In this document: positions 8,593 to 17,389 of the stretch, one piece after another
Position numbering within the stretch: the stretch's first letter is position 1
Layout of the letters: each line of letters begins with the position of its first letter
NCBI GenBank assembly: GCA_017640665.1
Contig: JAEPQE010000001.1
Coordinates: 513,262-577,261 of the forward strand
Reading direction: 5' to 3'
Source of the DNA: Balneolaceae bacterium
GTDB taxonomy: Bacteria > Bacteroidota > Rhodothermia > Balneolales > Balneolaceae
Length of the DNA stretch: 64,000 bases
Position numbers and translations under genes: made by a program
The notes under the pieces: model-generated
Seen by the model: only the letters and a program-made list of their open reading frames with translations
The model's database searches: none
What the model was told of the DNA's origin: nothing

Positions 8593-9550
8593 ATGAGGAA
8601 GTCATTTTTTCTGCCGCAGCAGAAGGCGATATTTCTTTATTTATAATTCTTTCCCTCAATTCTTTTGCTTTCACTTTATTTTCAGGCGTATCCCAAAGTA
8701 TTTTCAAAAATTTATCTTCTGCCAGTCTTTTAAACCAATTCAAATTTTGGTCCTCTCTGATCTTATCAAAAAATCCCTTCTTTTTAAGTGACGAAACGAA
8801 TTCTTCAACTGCATCCCAAACCTTGTTGATCCCTTTTTGTTCGAGAGCACTGATTGCTAAAAACTCTACTCCAATTCCTTCATATTTGGGTTGAAGCAGG
8901 TGAAAAGTCTGTTCGTATTCATCTCTGGCTTTATAAGCAAGACGTTCCTGATCACCATCCGCTTTATTTACCACCAAAATATCAGTGATTTCCAGAATTC
9001 CCCGCTTGATGCCTTGTAGTGAATCTCCTGCGCCGGGCAACATCATTACAAGAAAACAATCGACCATCGAAGCTACTTCAAATTCACTTTGCCCTACACC
9101 CACCGTTTCAATGAGAATTACATCATATCCCGCAGCCTCACAGAGTAACATTGATTCTCGGGTTCGTTTAGCTACTCCACCAAGTGTCCCCGCTGTTGGT
9201 GAAGGTCGGATAAAAGCACCTTCATTGTTTGCCAGCGTTTCCATCCGGGTTTTATCACCCAGAATACTTCCTCCGGATGAAGGACTGCTTGGGTCTACTG
9301 CCAACACCGCAACTTTATGACCCTGGTCAACCAATAGGTTCCCTAAAGCTTCTATAAAGGTACTTTTCCCTACTCCGGGAACACCGGATATACCAACGCG
9401 GATAGTATTGTAGTTTCCGTTAAGTAATTCGAGCAACCGCAGGGCTTCTTCCTGATCTTCGCTTCTGCTACTTTCAGTAAGAGTAATGGCTTTGGCCAGA
9501 TGTCGCCGCTTCCCTTTTTTTATGCCCCTGGCTAACTCTTCAACCGTCAT
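8591..9550 (-). CDS. meaB: MeaB/ArgK-type G3E GTPase, chaperone of methylmalonyl-CoA mutase
   Basis: MeaB is a GTPase that gates adenosylcobalamin loading and protects methylmalonyl-CoA mutase from inactivation. The 319-residue protein has a Walker A motif GVPGVGKST (56-64), [19 protein letters not shown], the switch region [10 protein letters not shown] and the base-recognition motif NKAD. Its ATG overlaps the TGA of the mutase gene (ATGA at 9547-9550), so the two are translationally coupled, which confirms the partner. This is the same pairing as E. coli scpA-argK. Confidence 0.95.
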   Translation of the reverse strand: MTVEELARGIKKGKRRHLAKAITLTESSRSEDQEEALRLLELLNGNYNTIRVGISGVPGVGKSTFIEALGNLLVDQGHKVAVLAVDPSSPSSGGSILGDKTRMETLANNEGAFIRPSPTAGTLGGVAKRTRESMLLCEAAGYDVILIETVGVGQSEFEVASMVDCFLVMMLPGAGDSLQGIKRGILEITDILVVNKADGDQERLAYKARDEYEQTFHLLQPKYEGIGVEFLAISALEQKGINKVWDAVEEFVSSLKKKGFFDKIREDQNLNWFKRLAEDKFLKILWDTPENKVKAKELRERIINKEISPSAAAEKMTSS

Positions 9551-11691
9551 TTGCGCCTGGCTTTAATTTCATCAATTACTTTTGATGCTGCTTTTGGGAT
9601 ATTCGTACCAGGACCAAAAATCGCTGAGACCCCTTTTTCATAAAGAAAATCGTAATCCTGAACCGGAATCACCCCTCCAGCCACAATCACCATATCCTCT
9701 ACTTCTTCTTTTTTCAGGATGTTGATGAGCTCAGGAATCAGGGTTTTGTGTCCAGCCGCAAGGGTTGAGACTCCAATTACATGCACGTCATTTTCGATGG
9801 CTTGTTTGGCAGCTTCATCCGGTGTTGAAAACAGTGGACCCACATCCACATCAAAGCCCATATCGGCGAAAGCAGTTGCAACAACTTTAGCTCCCCGATC
9901 ATGACCATCCTGTCCCATTTTTACGACCAGAATTCTGGGACGACGACCTTCTTCTTCAGCAAATGCCTCGATCCTGGATTTAATTTCTTTATAATGCTCG
10001 TCGTTTTTATACACGCTTTCGTACACCCCACTTATGGTTTGATTGGTGGCTTTGTGTCTTCCCCATGCTACTTCCAGTGCCGTTGAAATCTCCCCAACAG
10101 TGGCCCGCCTCCGGGTTGCTTCAAGCGCTAGTTCCAGGATATTCCCTTCCCCGGATTTTGCAGCTTCGGTTAACATCATCAATGCTTCTTTCGTAGCTGC
10201 ATTATCTCGTTTCGCCTTGATGGAATCAAGTTGTTCAATTTGTCGCTTTCGTACATCCGCATTATCGATATCCAGAATCTCGACCGGATCTTCTTTTTCA
10301 TTCACAAACTTGTTCACTCCAACAATGGTGATGTCACCTTTATCAATTCCAGCCTGCTTGAGCGCTGCAGCTTCTTCAATTTTTCTTTTTGGATAACCTT
10401 GTTCAATCGCTTTTGCCATCCCCCCCATTTCCATCACTTCGTTGATGATGGATTTAGCTCTTTCCTTTAAATCGTGTGTGATTGATTCTACAGCATAAGA
10501 ACCTGCAAAAGGATCAACCGTGTGAGTAATATCCGTCTCTTCCTGGATGATGGTTTGGGTATTCCGGGCAATCCGGGATGAGGTTTCGGTTGGAAGTGAA
10601 ATGGCTTCATCATAACTATTGGTGTGAAGAGATTGAGTCCCTCCCAATACTGCCGCCATTCCTTCTATAGTGGTACGAACTACATTATTTAATGGGTCCT
10701 GGGCAGTCAACGACCAACCGGAAGTCTGGCAGTGCGTTCGTAACATCATGGATTTTATATTTTTCGGATCGAAATGCTCCTTCATCAATTCTGCCCATAA
10801 AGTCCGGGCTGCGCGCAACTTGCTCACTTCCATCAGGAAATTCATTCCAATGGCAAAAAAGAAAGACAGTCGGGGAGCAAATGCATCCACATCCAAGCCA
10901 CTTTCCACTGCTGTTTTCACATATTCAATTCCGTCTGCTAAGGTGAATGCCAGTTCCAGTGCAGAATCCGCGCCGGCTTCCTGCATGTGATATCCGGAAA
11001 TGGAAATGGAATTGAAACGAGGCATCTTCTCACTGGTAAAAGCAATAATGTCTGATACGAGCTTCATGGATTCTTGTGGTGGATAGATATAGGTATTCCG
11101 AACCATAAACTCTTTGAGAATATCATTCTGAATAGTCCCGCTAAGCTGTTCCAGCGATACACCCTGCTCTTCTGCCGCGACTATGTAAGCCGCCAGAACC
11201 GGAATCACCGCCCCGTTCATCGTCATTGAAACCGACATTTTTTCTAAAGGAATTCCATCAAATAGAATCTTCATATCTTCTACGGAGTCGATTGCAACTC
11301 CTGCTTTTCCTACATCCCCGACAACTCTTGGATGGTCTGAATCGTAGCCACGATGGGTTGCCAGATCGAAAGCCACGCTTAATCCTTTTTGCCCTTTTTT
11401 TAATGCCTGGCGATAGAATTTATTGGATTCTTCCGCTGTTGAAAACCCTGCGTATTGGCGAATTGTCCACGCCCGCTGGGTATACATGCTGGGGTATGGT
11501 CCGCGCGTAAATGGGAACTGTCCGGGATAACCCGAATTGATTTCTCTTTTGGAAAGATCTTCGGCATCATAAATAGCCTGAATTTCAACTCCTTCCGGAC
11601 TTATTCGGTTTAGCGAGTCTGCTTTCTCGCCCTTTAATCCCTTTTCGACACTTCTGGCCCACTTATCTTTTTGCTCTGACATTTCACTCAT
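9547..11691 (-). CDS. scpA: Methylmalonyl-CoA mutase, full-length catalytic subunit
   Basis: An adenosylcobalamin-dependent mutase that interconverts succinyl-CoA and (R)-methylmalonyl-CoA, linking propionate and odd-chain or branched catabolism to the TCA cycle. The 714 residues equal the length of the E. coli homodimeric Sbm/ScpA. The N-terminal TIM barrel has [21 protein letters not shown] and [11 protein letters not shown]. The C-terminal cobalamin domain has DGHDRGAK with the cobalt-ligating His597, and GGVIP near the end. The signatures belong to the catalytic alpha chain, and no small beta subunit gene is adjacent, so a homodimer is likely. It is followed by overlapping meaB. Codon usage looks like the host, in contrast to the AT-rich cassette next door. 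Confidence 0.95.
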   Translation of the reverse strand: MSEMSEQKDKWARSVEKGLKGEKADSLNRISPEGVEIQAIYDAEDLSKREINSGYPGQFPFTRGPYPSMYTQRAWTIRQYAGFSTAEESNKFYRQALKKGQKGLSVAFDLATHRGYDSDHPRVVGDVGKAGVAIDSVEDMKILFDGIPLEKMSVSMTMNGAVIPVLAAYIVAAEEQGVSLEQLSGTIQNDILKEFMVRNTYIYPPQESMKLVSDIIAFTSEKMPRFNSISISGYHMQEAGADSALELAFTLADGIEYVKTAVESGLDVDAFAPRLSFFFAIGMNFLMEVSKLRAARTLWAELMKEHFDPKNIKSMMLRTHCQTSGWSLTAQDPLNNVVRTTIEGMAAVLGGTQSLHTNSYDEAISLPTETSSRIARNTQTIIQEETDITHTVDPFAGSYAVESITHDLKERAKSIINEVMEMGGMAKAIEQGYPKRKIEEAAALKQAGIDKGDITIVGVNKFVNEKEDPVEILDIDNADVRKRQIEQLDSIKAKRDNAATKEALMMLTEAAKSGEGNILELALEATRRRATVGEISTALEVAWGRHKATNQTISGVYESVYKNDEHYKEIKSRIEAFAEEEGRRPRILVVKMGQDGHDRGAKVVATAFADMGFDVDVGPLFSTPDEAAKQAIENDVHVIGVSTLAAGHKTLIPELINILKKEEVEDMVIVAGGVIPVQDYDFLYEKGVSAIFGPGTNIPKAASKVIDEIKARRK

Positions 11692-11905
11692 TTTCTTTCA
11701 TGGAAACGGTTTTCTTACCCAGAATGTACGGGTTTCCGTTTTTAATTAAGAATGTGACAATGAAGAATTAGTGAAGAAAACAGCTTTTTCTAAACAATAG
11801 AATGAAAACTAATACTTAAACCCTTTTAAAATATGCGCATCTACATTTTTATAAATAATATCATTAATATGGATAGGAATAAATAATTGAAAAATAGGCG
11901 ATGTA

Positions 11906-12694
11906 ATGGCCTCTATTCAACTTACTAAAGAGTTTTTAGATCATTTTGGGATTTCTAGTTATACAACTGCCCCTTCAGGCGGGCAGAAGAATGTTTTCAT
12001 TGTTGAAATAGATGGAGCTCAATATGCTTTAAAAATGATAAGAGTTGCAGATGAAAGATTTGAAAGAGAGGTGAAAATTTGCACAGAATTTTCTGAAAAT
12101 CCTGGGATTCCTAAAATTGAACGTGTTGAGAGTTTTGAAGACGAAACAATAATACTAGAGCAATATATTGATGGTGATGATCTAACTACTTTGAGTTCAA
12201 CTTATATCGGAGACGAAAATAAAGTTTTAAATTTAATTCTTAATATTGGAAGAATTTTAGAGCCTATTTGGAAGTCTAGATATATTCATCGAGACCTTAA
12301 ACCCCAAAACATTAGGGTCAGGAAGGATGGAACCCCTGTTGTTTTGGATTTTGGAATTGCCAGAGCATTAGATGAAGCTAGTATTACTGGAACAGGTTCT
12401 GGTCAACCTCATTCTTGGCCTTTTGCAAGCCCAGAACAACTTCGAGGTGAAAAAAAATTAATCTCTTATCGAACTGATTTCTTCTGTTTAGCAATACTTG
12501 CATTTTACCTCTACACAGGTACGCTTCCGTTTGGTAACTCAAAAGATGAAATTGAGGAAGTATTTTCTACAGGAAAAATTGAAGTTCTGACCGGTAACAA
12601 GAGCATTGACAGATTTTGTAGCGCAATTTTCAAAACTAGCCCATCCGAAAGACCCGGTAATATTGAACAATTTTTAAACTTACTTGAAAAATGA
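11906..12694 (+). CDS. Hanks-type Ser/Thr protein kinase, soluble, of an accessory cassette
   Basis: A compact 262-residue protein kinase with no membrane segment or sensor domain. The glycine loop is the short form SGGQKNVF. The ATP-binding lysine is Lys43 (ALKMI), the catalytic loop HRDLKPQN has Asp130 and Asn135, the metal motif is DFG at 148-150, and the APE motif is SPE at 175-177. Kinase activity is therefore expected. The ATG at 11906 is preceded by an overlapping ATG-TAA pair at 11901 that cannot encode anything. Its TGA overlaps the ATG of the next gene (12691-12694), so it is coupled to that unknown protein. The DNA is much more AT-rich than the flanking mutB and folP. The likely job is to phosphorylate a cassette member, opposed by the PP2C phosphatase encoded on the other strand. 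Confidence 0.9.
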   Translation: MASIQLTKEFLDHFGISSYTTAPSGGQKNVFIVEIDGAQYALKMIRVADERFEREVKICTEFSENPGIPKIERVESFEDETIILEQYIDGDDLTTLSSTYIGDENKVLNLILNIGRILEPIWKSRYIHRDLKPQNIRVRKDGTPVVLDFGIARALDEASITGTGSGQPHSWPFASPEQLRGEKKLISYRTDFFCLAILAFYLYTGTLPFGNSKDEIEEVFSTGKIEVLTGNKSIDRFCSAIFKTSPSERPGNIEQFLNLLEK

Positions 12695-13851
12695 AAGTAA
12701 CACATGTATTAGGACATAACTCAAATTGGAACATTGAATCTTATAATGAACAAGAGGTTGGAGATTACTTTTTAATTACCGCGTATACTCATGGGATAAA
12801 CTATGATCATAATAAACACATTACCCAAATAATAAATCATTCAATGATTGATTTACAGTTTTACGGGAAGAAAGAGAGTGGAAATATAAAAGGAGGAAAG
12901 CTTGACCAATTTAAGTTCCACCCTGCCAATTCATCAAAGAATGATTTGACGAGTGTTTATTTCGAGAATTGTGTTAAACAAGCAATCTCATTCCAAAAAT
13001 CAAAAGGATTTAAAAATATTATTATTCCCCATTACTATGAAAATGAAGATATCGACCAAATTACATCTCTCATTCATAGCATAAGCAAATATGTTTCAAA
13101 TATAAGGGAAGATAACGAACAATATTACATGAGCTTACCTTTAGCGAATCATGTGATAATTAGTAAAGACAAAGTTGAGGAAATACTCTTGACTTGTACG
13201 GATATGGAAATAAATTTTGATGGTTATTTTATCTCATGTGAAATGAAACCTGAGTTCAGAAAAAAATTAGATACTGATATTAAAATATTCACAAACCTAT
13301 CTAAAGTATTTAAAAACTTAAAAATAAATGGTTTTAAAACAATTTTCGCTTATGCAAATTGGGATGCAATTATCTATTTAGCTCAAACCGATATTGATTA
13401 CATTACAATTGGTACTTATGAAAATCTTAGACGGTTTGATATCAATCGATATACCGAAGACCAATCTGGAGGAGGATCCAAAGGATATTATTTTTCTGAA
13501 AAGCTTTTAAATATGGTGCGAGCGGATGATATCGTTAGAATAAGAAACACAGATAATCTAGACATTATTAAAAATGACAGAAATATTTTTTCAGATATTA
13601 TTTTGCAAGACGGATATAAGTGGAATATCCACCGCCCTGATGTAAATAAAAATTACTTACTATCAATAGATAAACTACTTAAACAAATTTCTAGCATAAC
13701 CAATATCGATAAGAGAAAGGAATTTGTGCTAGAATTAGTAGACAATGCCATTCAAAATTATCGAGAACTAGACCGGAAACGTGTTTTTTTAGATGATATA
13801 AGTAGCAATTACCATCTAAATGACTGGAAAACTTATTTAGCTAATTCATAG
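12691..13851 (+). CDS. Unrecognised protein, possibly an alpha/beta barrel, coupled to the kinase
   Basis: I do not recognise this 386-residue protein. It has no signal peptide or membrane segment. Hydrophobic strand-like segments (DYFLITAYTHG, MIDLQFYG, FKNIIIPHYYE, FDGYFISCE, FKTIFAYANWDAI, IDYITIGTYENLRRF) alternate with helices through most of the chain, which suggests a TIM-like barrel. It has a conserved-looking patch QSGGGSKGYYFSEKLLNM and a helical C-terminus. It overlaps the kinase stop by ATGA, and its 3' end overlaps the convergent nuclease-like gene by 11 bases. Base composition is extremely AT-rich (10 G/C in the 60 bases from 13261). It may be the kinase's substrate or the cassette's effector; that is inference from context only. 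Confidence 0.85.
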   Translation: MKVTHVLGHNSNWNIESYNEQEVGDYFLITAYTHGINYDHNKHITQIINHSMIDLQFYGKKESGNIKGGKLDQFKFHPANSSKNDLTSVYFENCVKQAISFQKSKGFKNIIIPHYYENEDIDQITSLIHSISKYVSNIREDNEQYYMSLPLANHVIISKDKVEEILLTCTDMEINFDGYFISCEMKPEFRKKLDTDIKIFTNLSKVFKNLKINGFKTIFAYANWDAIIYLAQTDIDYITIGTYENLRRFDINRYTEDQSGGGSKGYYFSEKLLNMVRADDIVRIRNTDNLDIIKNDRNIFSDIILQDGYKWNIHRPDVNKNYLLSIDKLLKQISSITNIDKRKEFVLELVDNAIQNYRELDRKRVFLDDISSNYHLNDWKTYLANS

Positions 13852-14491
13852 ATACTTTTGTTTTCTCAGAAAATAGAACTCTCATTTTATAATCAAATGG
13901 TATTTCTCTTTTTGGCTTAAAGTATCTTACTAATTCACCGTCTTTAGAAATACTTGCCAATCCAACATTGTACTTTCTAAATAAATCAATCTCTTTAATT
14001 GCATTTTCTATATGGCACGAGTCAAGAACCACATATGAATAATCTGCAAACCATTTATAGCGATATGCCTGCTTTAGGGCTCTTTTCCAATTTTTGAGTT
14101 TCGCTTCTATAGCAAATAAGTTCTCAAACGAAACTTGATAATAATTCTTAATGAAAAATTTTCCTTCCTGATTTATGACATACTCAAACCCAGTTAATTT
14201 ATTTAAAGACTTATTTATCAGCTTAAAAGATTGGCGTGTTAGATTAGCAATTTTTTCTAAAGTAATGCCCTGCTCATTTTCTATTATCGAATAAATATTG
14301 ATGTCATTTGAATTTAGAAGAAACCTATTGGATACCCACCTACAGGTTGAATTTGTAAAGTTACTAACTACAAGATCCGCAACCCCATAACCCAAAGAAA
14401 CTTCATCAAATATTTCTGTATAGCCGCTGCTATTGAGCTTACTCAAGGCTTTTTTTAAAGTATTTACTAATTCTGCTTCAGTTTCAAACAT
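13841..14491 (-). CDS. PD-(D/E)XK nuclease-fold protein with inserted winged helix
   Basis: A 216-residue protein with the pieces of a PD-(D/E)XK nuclease fold: Glu30 in a first strand, GVADLVV with Asp39, then after a gap AIEAKLKNW with Glu129 and Lys131, and Gln141 in LKQAYRYKW. The strand YSYVVLD and a C-terminal strand VGLASISKDGELV complete the core. The 55-118 segment between Asp39 and Glu129 has the pattern of a winged helix-turn-helix (ITLEKIANLTRQSFKLINKSLNKL, then a wing-like hairpin), so a DNA-binding module seems to interrupt the nuclease core. It overlaps the PP2C gene by 8 bases. This could be a DNA-cleaving effector or a DNA-binding switch; cleavage is not proven. Superficially it resembles sce7726/MmcB-type proteins, but I cannot confirm family membership. 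Confidence 0.75.
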   Translation of the reverse strand: MFETEAELVNTLKKALSKLNSSGYTEIFDEVSLGYGVADLVVSNFTNSTCRWVSNRFLLNSNDINIYSIIENEQGITLEKIANLTRQSFKLINKSLNKLTGFEYVINQEGKFFIKNYYQVSFENLFAIEAKLKNWKRALKQAYRYKWFADYSYVVLDSCHIENAIKEIDLFRKYNVGLASISKDGELVRYFKPKREIPFDYKMRVLFSEKTKVSMN

Positions 14492-15143
14492 CGTTCTTAA
14501 TCAAAATATAAGTTGAATCATCCTGATTTTTTCTTCTTTGAAGCTCTTTTAACTTTCTGTCTATATTCTTCATATACTTAAAATTGAAAGTAATAAAGTA
14601 ATCTTTGAGGTTTTCTTCCATTAGATTATAGAATCCATCTGAACACATCAAAAAATTATAATTCTCACTTATTTCCTCACTTTCAAAATCTTTTTGAGTT
14701 AATTCATTCATTCCGAGACATTTTGTAATGATATTTGATCGGTTTTTTAAAGAATCATCTGTAGTGATTTTCTCTAGAAATTTATTGGTAAAAATATAAA
14801 TTCTTGAATCTCCGATATTCAAATATTCCGCCTTATTAGACTCATCATTAAAGTACAATACGGACATTGTACTTAGCCCCTTTACTTCTGATTCTAGTGT
14901 GTCCTGATGAGTTTTAAATAGAACATCGCTTACATTAAAATTTCGATTTCTAATTTGTGACATTCTCTTTCGAAATCTTTTTTTGAACTCCTCAATGAAT
15001 AAATAGCTAAAGCTATTTGAGCTCACTCCATCAAAAAGAATGAATATTCGATATGCTTTTTCTTTGAGAACAAGTATTCTATCTTGATTTGAGTTTCTAT
15101 TTAATCCTTTTTTCGAATATGAAATAAATTTTTTTTCTGACAT
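14484..15143 (-). CDS. PP2C-family Ser/Thr protein phosphatase
   Basis: A compact metal-dependent protein phosphatase of 219 residues. The metal-binding and catalytic motifs are intact: NSNQDR with Asp21, FDGVSS with Asp38-Gly39, NIGDSRIY, CSDGFYN with Asp169, and NQDDSTYIL with Asp208-Asp209. No membrane or sensor part is present. It starts 14 bases after the cdaA stop on the same strand, so it may be transcribed from the folP-cdaA promoter, and its end overlaps the nuclease-like gene. Being paired on opposite strands with a Hanks kinase gives the cassette a complete phosphorylation/dephosphorylation switch. AT-rich composition matches the rest of the cassette, not cdaA. Confidence 0.93.
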   Translation of the reverse strand: MSEKKFISYSKKGLNRNSNQDRILVLKEKAYRIFILFDGVSSNSFSYLFIEEFKKRFRKRMSQIRNRNFNVSDVLFKTHQDTLESEVKGLSTMSVLYFNDESNKAEYLNIGDSRIYIFTNKFLEKITTDDSLKNRSNIITKCLGMNELTQKDFESEEISENYNFLMCSDGFYNLMEENLKDYFITFNFKYMKNIDRKLKELQRRKNQDDSTYILIKNDV

Positions 15144-15157
15144 GGTTGTCCCCTGCG

Positions 15158-15973
15158 CTACTTCAAATTCATCTCGGCTTGGGAGGAACTGAAGCCCATT
15201 TCTTCTTCGAATTTTTGGGTACCGAAGGCTTCTTCCATTTCGGCGCGGAGTTTCTGGATAGTCAATCCGCTGGTGAGCGAACCATTTCTGGAAATAGAGA
15301 TACGTCCTGTTTCTTCAGAGACAACCAACACAAACACATTATTGGTTTCGGAAACCCCTACTGCTGCCCGGTGGCGGGTTCCAAAAGATTGCGCGATATT
15401 CGGATTCTGAGAGATTGGTAAATACGCGCTTGCGGCTACTATACGATTATTTCGAATAATCACAGCTCCATCGTGAAGAGGAGTTTCTTTTCGAAAAATG
15501 GTAATTATTAGTTCACTCTTGATCTTTGCGTCAATACCAACACCTCCATCAATAATATCCTGTAGAGAAGAAGTACGAGCAAAAACAATCAGTGCTCCGA
15601 TTTTTTCTTTGGCCATTACTTTAACCGCATCAACAATTTCATCGATCATGTCATCAGACCCTGAGCGGGTAAAAAAGCGATCGAGACTGGTATTGGTTCC
15701 TAATCTGTAGAGTAGTTTTCTGATTTCGGGTTGGAAAATAATGAATACAGCAAGAATCCCCACATTCATAATTCCGCTTAGAATAAAGTCGATGGTAGTG
15801 AAGCCAAGTACCCGGATCACCAGATTAACTACTATGAGTAGGACAATTCCAATTCCGGCCTGAATCGCAAAGGTTCCTCTTATCCACTGATACAGATATA
15901 CCAATACACCGGCAATAACCAGTGTTTCGATAAAGTCCATAATGCCGAAATCGAGAAACCCAATAGGGATCAA
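15158..15973 (-). CDS. cdaA: CdaA-type membrane diadenylate cyclase
   Basis: CdaA makes cyclic di-AMP from two ATP at the inner membrane, a second messenger for osmolyte and potassium balance and cell-wall homeostasis. Three hydrophobic segments (about 13-80) precede the DAC domain with HDGAVII (DGA at 168-170) and FGTRHRAAVG (RHR at 200-202), the two catalytic motifs. The start is a TTG at 15973; the next ATG (15940) would remove 11 residues of a well-conserved N-terminus. It lies 13 bases after folP and 14 bases before the PP2C gene, so all may be cotranscribed. Confidence 0.93.
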   Translation of the reverse strand: MIPIGFLDFGIMDFIETLVIAGVLVYLYQWIRGTFAIQAGIGIVLLIVVNLVIRVLGFTTIDFILSGIMNVGILAVFIIFQPEIRKLLYRLGTNTSLDRFFTRSGSDDMIDEIVDAVKVMAKEKIGALIVFARTSSLQDIIDGGVGIDAKIKSELIITIFRKETPLHDGAVIIRNNRIVAASAYLPISQNPNIAQSFGTRHRAAVGVSETNNVFVLVVSEETGRISISRNGSLTSGLTIQKLRAEMEEAFGTQKFEEEMGFSSSQAEMNLK

Positions 15974-15986
15974 AGGAGTGTTCCGT

Positions 15987-16817
15987 CTAAGATTGAGATT
16001 GAATTGCGTTGAATATACGAATTGAATCCGAGGCTTCCTTCACATCATGCACACGAAGTAAATCAGCTCCTTTTACCAGCGAGTGATAATGAACTGCTAT
16101 GGTTCCTGTTAGTCGTTCGTTTTCGGGTCTGTCGTCTAAAATTTTTCCGATCATCGATTTTCGGGAAGCTCCAACTAATACAGGGAAACCAATTTTTTTG
16201 AAATAGTCAAGGTGAGCAATAAGAGAAAGGTTGTGTTCGAGCGTTTTTCCGAATCCAATGCCGGGGTCAAGAATTATTTTTTTAACCCCTTTTGACTGTA
16301 AGACTTCAATTTTCCGTTCAAAAAATTCAAAGACTTCAACCGTTACATTTTTATAGGTTGGATTTCGTTGCATAGTTTTTGGATCGCCCTGTGTATGCAT
16401 TAGTACATACGTAGCATCGAAATCAGCACAGAGGTTAGCGAGGTTAGGCTCTTTTTCCAAGCCGCTGACATCGTTTACAATTTTAACGCCTAGTTCTAAC
16501 GCCTGTTTAGCTACTTCAAATTTAGTGGTATCGATTGAATAAATAGCCTTTTCAAAAGTTGGGATTACTTTCTTTAAAATCGGAATCACCCGGGCCAATT
16601 CTTCTTCTTCTGAAACAGGTTCGGCATTTGGTCTTGTAGACTCTCCTCCTATATCAATGATTGAAGCCCCTTCAGAAAGCATGATATGCACTCGATCCAT
16701 TGCAGAAGCAATTGCATTGAACTTCCCGCCATCACTAAACGAATCAGGTGTGGCGTTCAGGATTCCCATTATTTTGGGATTTTCGAAAGAAAGAGGTTTA
16801 ATGTTTTTTGTAGACAA
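15987..16817 (-). CDS. folP: Dihydropteroate synthase
   Basis: Condenses p-aminobenzoate with 6-hydroxymethyl-dihydropterin pyrophosphate in folate synthesis, the target of sulfonamides. The signatures are MGILNATPDSFSDGG at the start, DIGGESTRP for pterin binding, ILDPGIGFGKT and VGASRKSMIG. The 276-residue length is typical. The first start in the frame is TTG at 16817; an ATG at 16769 begins directly at MGILNAT and would leave the barrel's first strand without a lead-in, so the TTG is preferred. It forms an operon with cdaA, an arrangement common in Bacteroidota-related genomes. A 14-bp inverted repeat lies just upstream. Confidence 0.95.
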   Translation of the reverse strand: MSTKNIKPLSFENPKIMGILNATPDSFSDGGKFNAIASAMDRVHIMLSEGASIIDIGGESTRPNAEPVSEEEELARVIPILKKVIPTFEKAIYSIDTTKFEVAKQALELGVKIVNDVSGLEKEPNLANLCADFDATYVLMHTQGDPKTMQRNPTYKNVTVEVFEFFERKIEVLQSKGVKKIILDPGIGFGKTLEHNLSLIAHLDYFKKIGFPVLVGASRKSMIGKILDDRPENERLTGTIAVHYHSLVKGADLLRVHDVKEASDSIRIFNAIQSQS

Positions 16818-16832
16818 GCGAAATGACTTAAT

Positions 16833-16878
16833 CGTTATTTGTTAATAGGAAACTACAAATAGCGATTAACAAATAACG
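16833..16878. repeat. 14-bp perfect inverted repeat between fdxA and folP
   Basis: CGTTATTTGTTAAT at 16833-16846 is exactly complementary to ATTAACAAATAACG at 16865-16878, with an 18-base spacer. On the minus strand it lies four bases after the ferredoxin stop and 16 bases before the folP start. It is AT-rich and lacks a T-tract, so it may act as a weak attenuator, an mRNA end-protecting stem or a regulator site. Confidence 0.75.
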
Positions 16879-16882
16879 AAAC

Positions 16883-17218
16883 TTACCATTCTTCAACAAG
16901 ATCGCCGAGCTTGTCTTCTTTTTCTGCCCATTCGTCGGCATCAGGCAGTGCATCTTTCGTTTCATTGATGACATAATCATCCCATGCTTCCGAAAGTCGT
17001 TCATTCAATTCGATGTAGTGTTCCCACTTATCAGGTACTTCATCATCAGGAAAGATTGCTTCAACCGGACATTCAGAAACACAAGCATCACAATCAATGC
17101 ATTCGTTGGGTTCAATTGCGAGAAAGTTTGGTCCTTCCCGAAAAGCATCAACCGGGCAAACGGCTGCGCAGTTGGTATATTTACATTGAATACAAGGTTC
17201 GGTAACAACGTATGGCAT
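16883..17218 (-). CDS. fdxA: 7Fe-type ferredoxin (3Fe-4S/4Fe-4S)
   Basis: A soluble low-potential electron carrier closely resembling Azotobacter ferredoxin I. The first cluster motif [16 protein letters not shown] and the second [15 protein letters not shown] give cysteines spaced as in 7Fe ferredoxins. The free Cys24 of the Azotobacter protein is Ala here. The C-terminal extension ([17 protein letters not shown]) is also characteristic, for a total of 111 residues. The redox partner is not evident from the neighbours. It probably forms its own unit, between the phosphodiesterase gene upstream and folP downstream. Confidence 0.92.
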   Translation of the reverse strand: MPYVVTEPCIQCKYTNCAAVCPVDAFREGPNFLAIEPNECIDCDACVSECPVEAIFPDDEVPDKWEHYIELNERLSEAWDDYVINETKDALPDADEWAEKEDKLGDLVEEW

Positions 17219-17332
17219 AGTCTTGTAGAGTGAGATTAATTTTCTTGAGCGATTGGAATATCGATGGGAGACAGATTAGATGCAATCCAAATTATTAGGA
17301 TTGTTCCTGGTTTTCGTTCTTTCCCTTTACAG

Positions 17333-17375
17333 ATGCTGAATCCTCTGAAGGAGTGCCTTCAGCAAAGTTCAGCAT
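17333..17375. repeat. Dispersed nested-palindrome element, copy 1
   Basis: A 43-base element with outer arms ATGCTGAA/TTCAGCAT and an inner hairpin CTGAAGG/CCTTCAG around AGTG. The same 43 bases recur at 51903-51945 with only two differences, and a third element with similar outer arms lies at 62819-62865. It sits between the phosphodiesterase stop and fdxA. Confidence 0.85.
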
Positions 17376-17389
17376 TCAACCTTATTTGA

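Noticed and set aside
10043-10396. A 117-codon frame opposite methylmalonyl-CoA mutase.
   Set aside because: Antisense shadow; the sense strand is a conserved enzyme.
11901-11905. An earlier ATG five bases before the kinase start.
   Set aside because: It is followed at once by a TAA stop; the ATG at 11906 opens the conserved frame.
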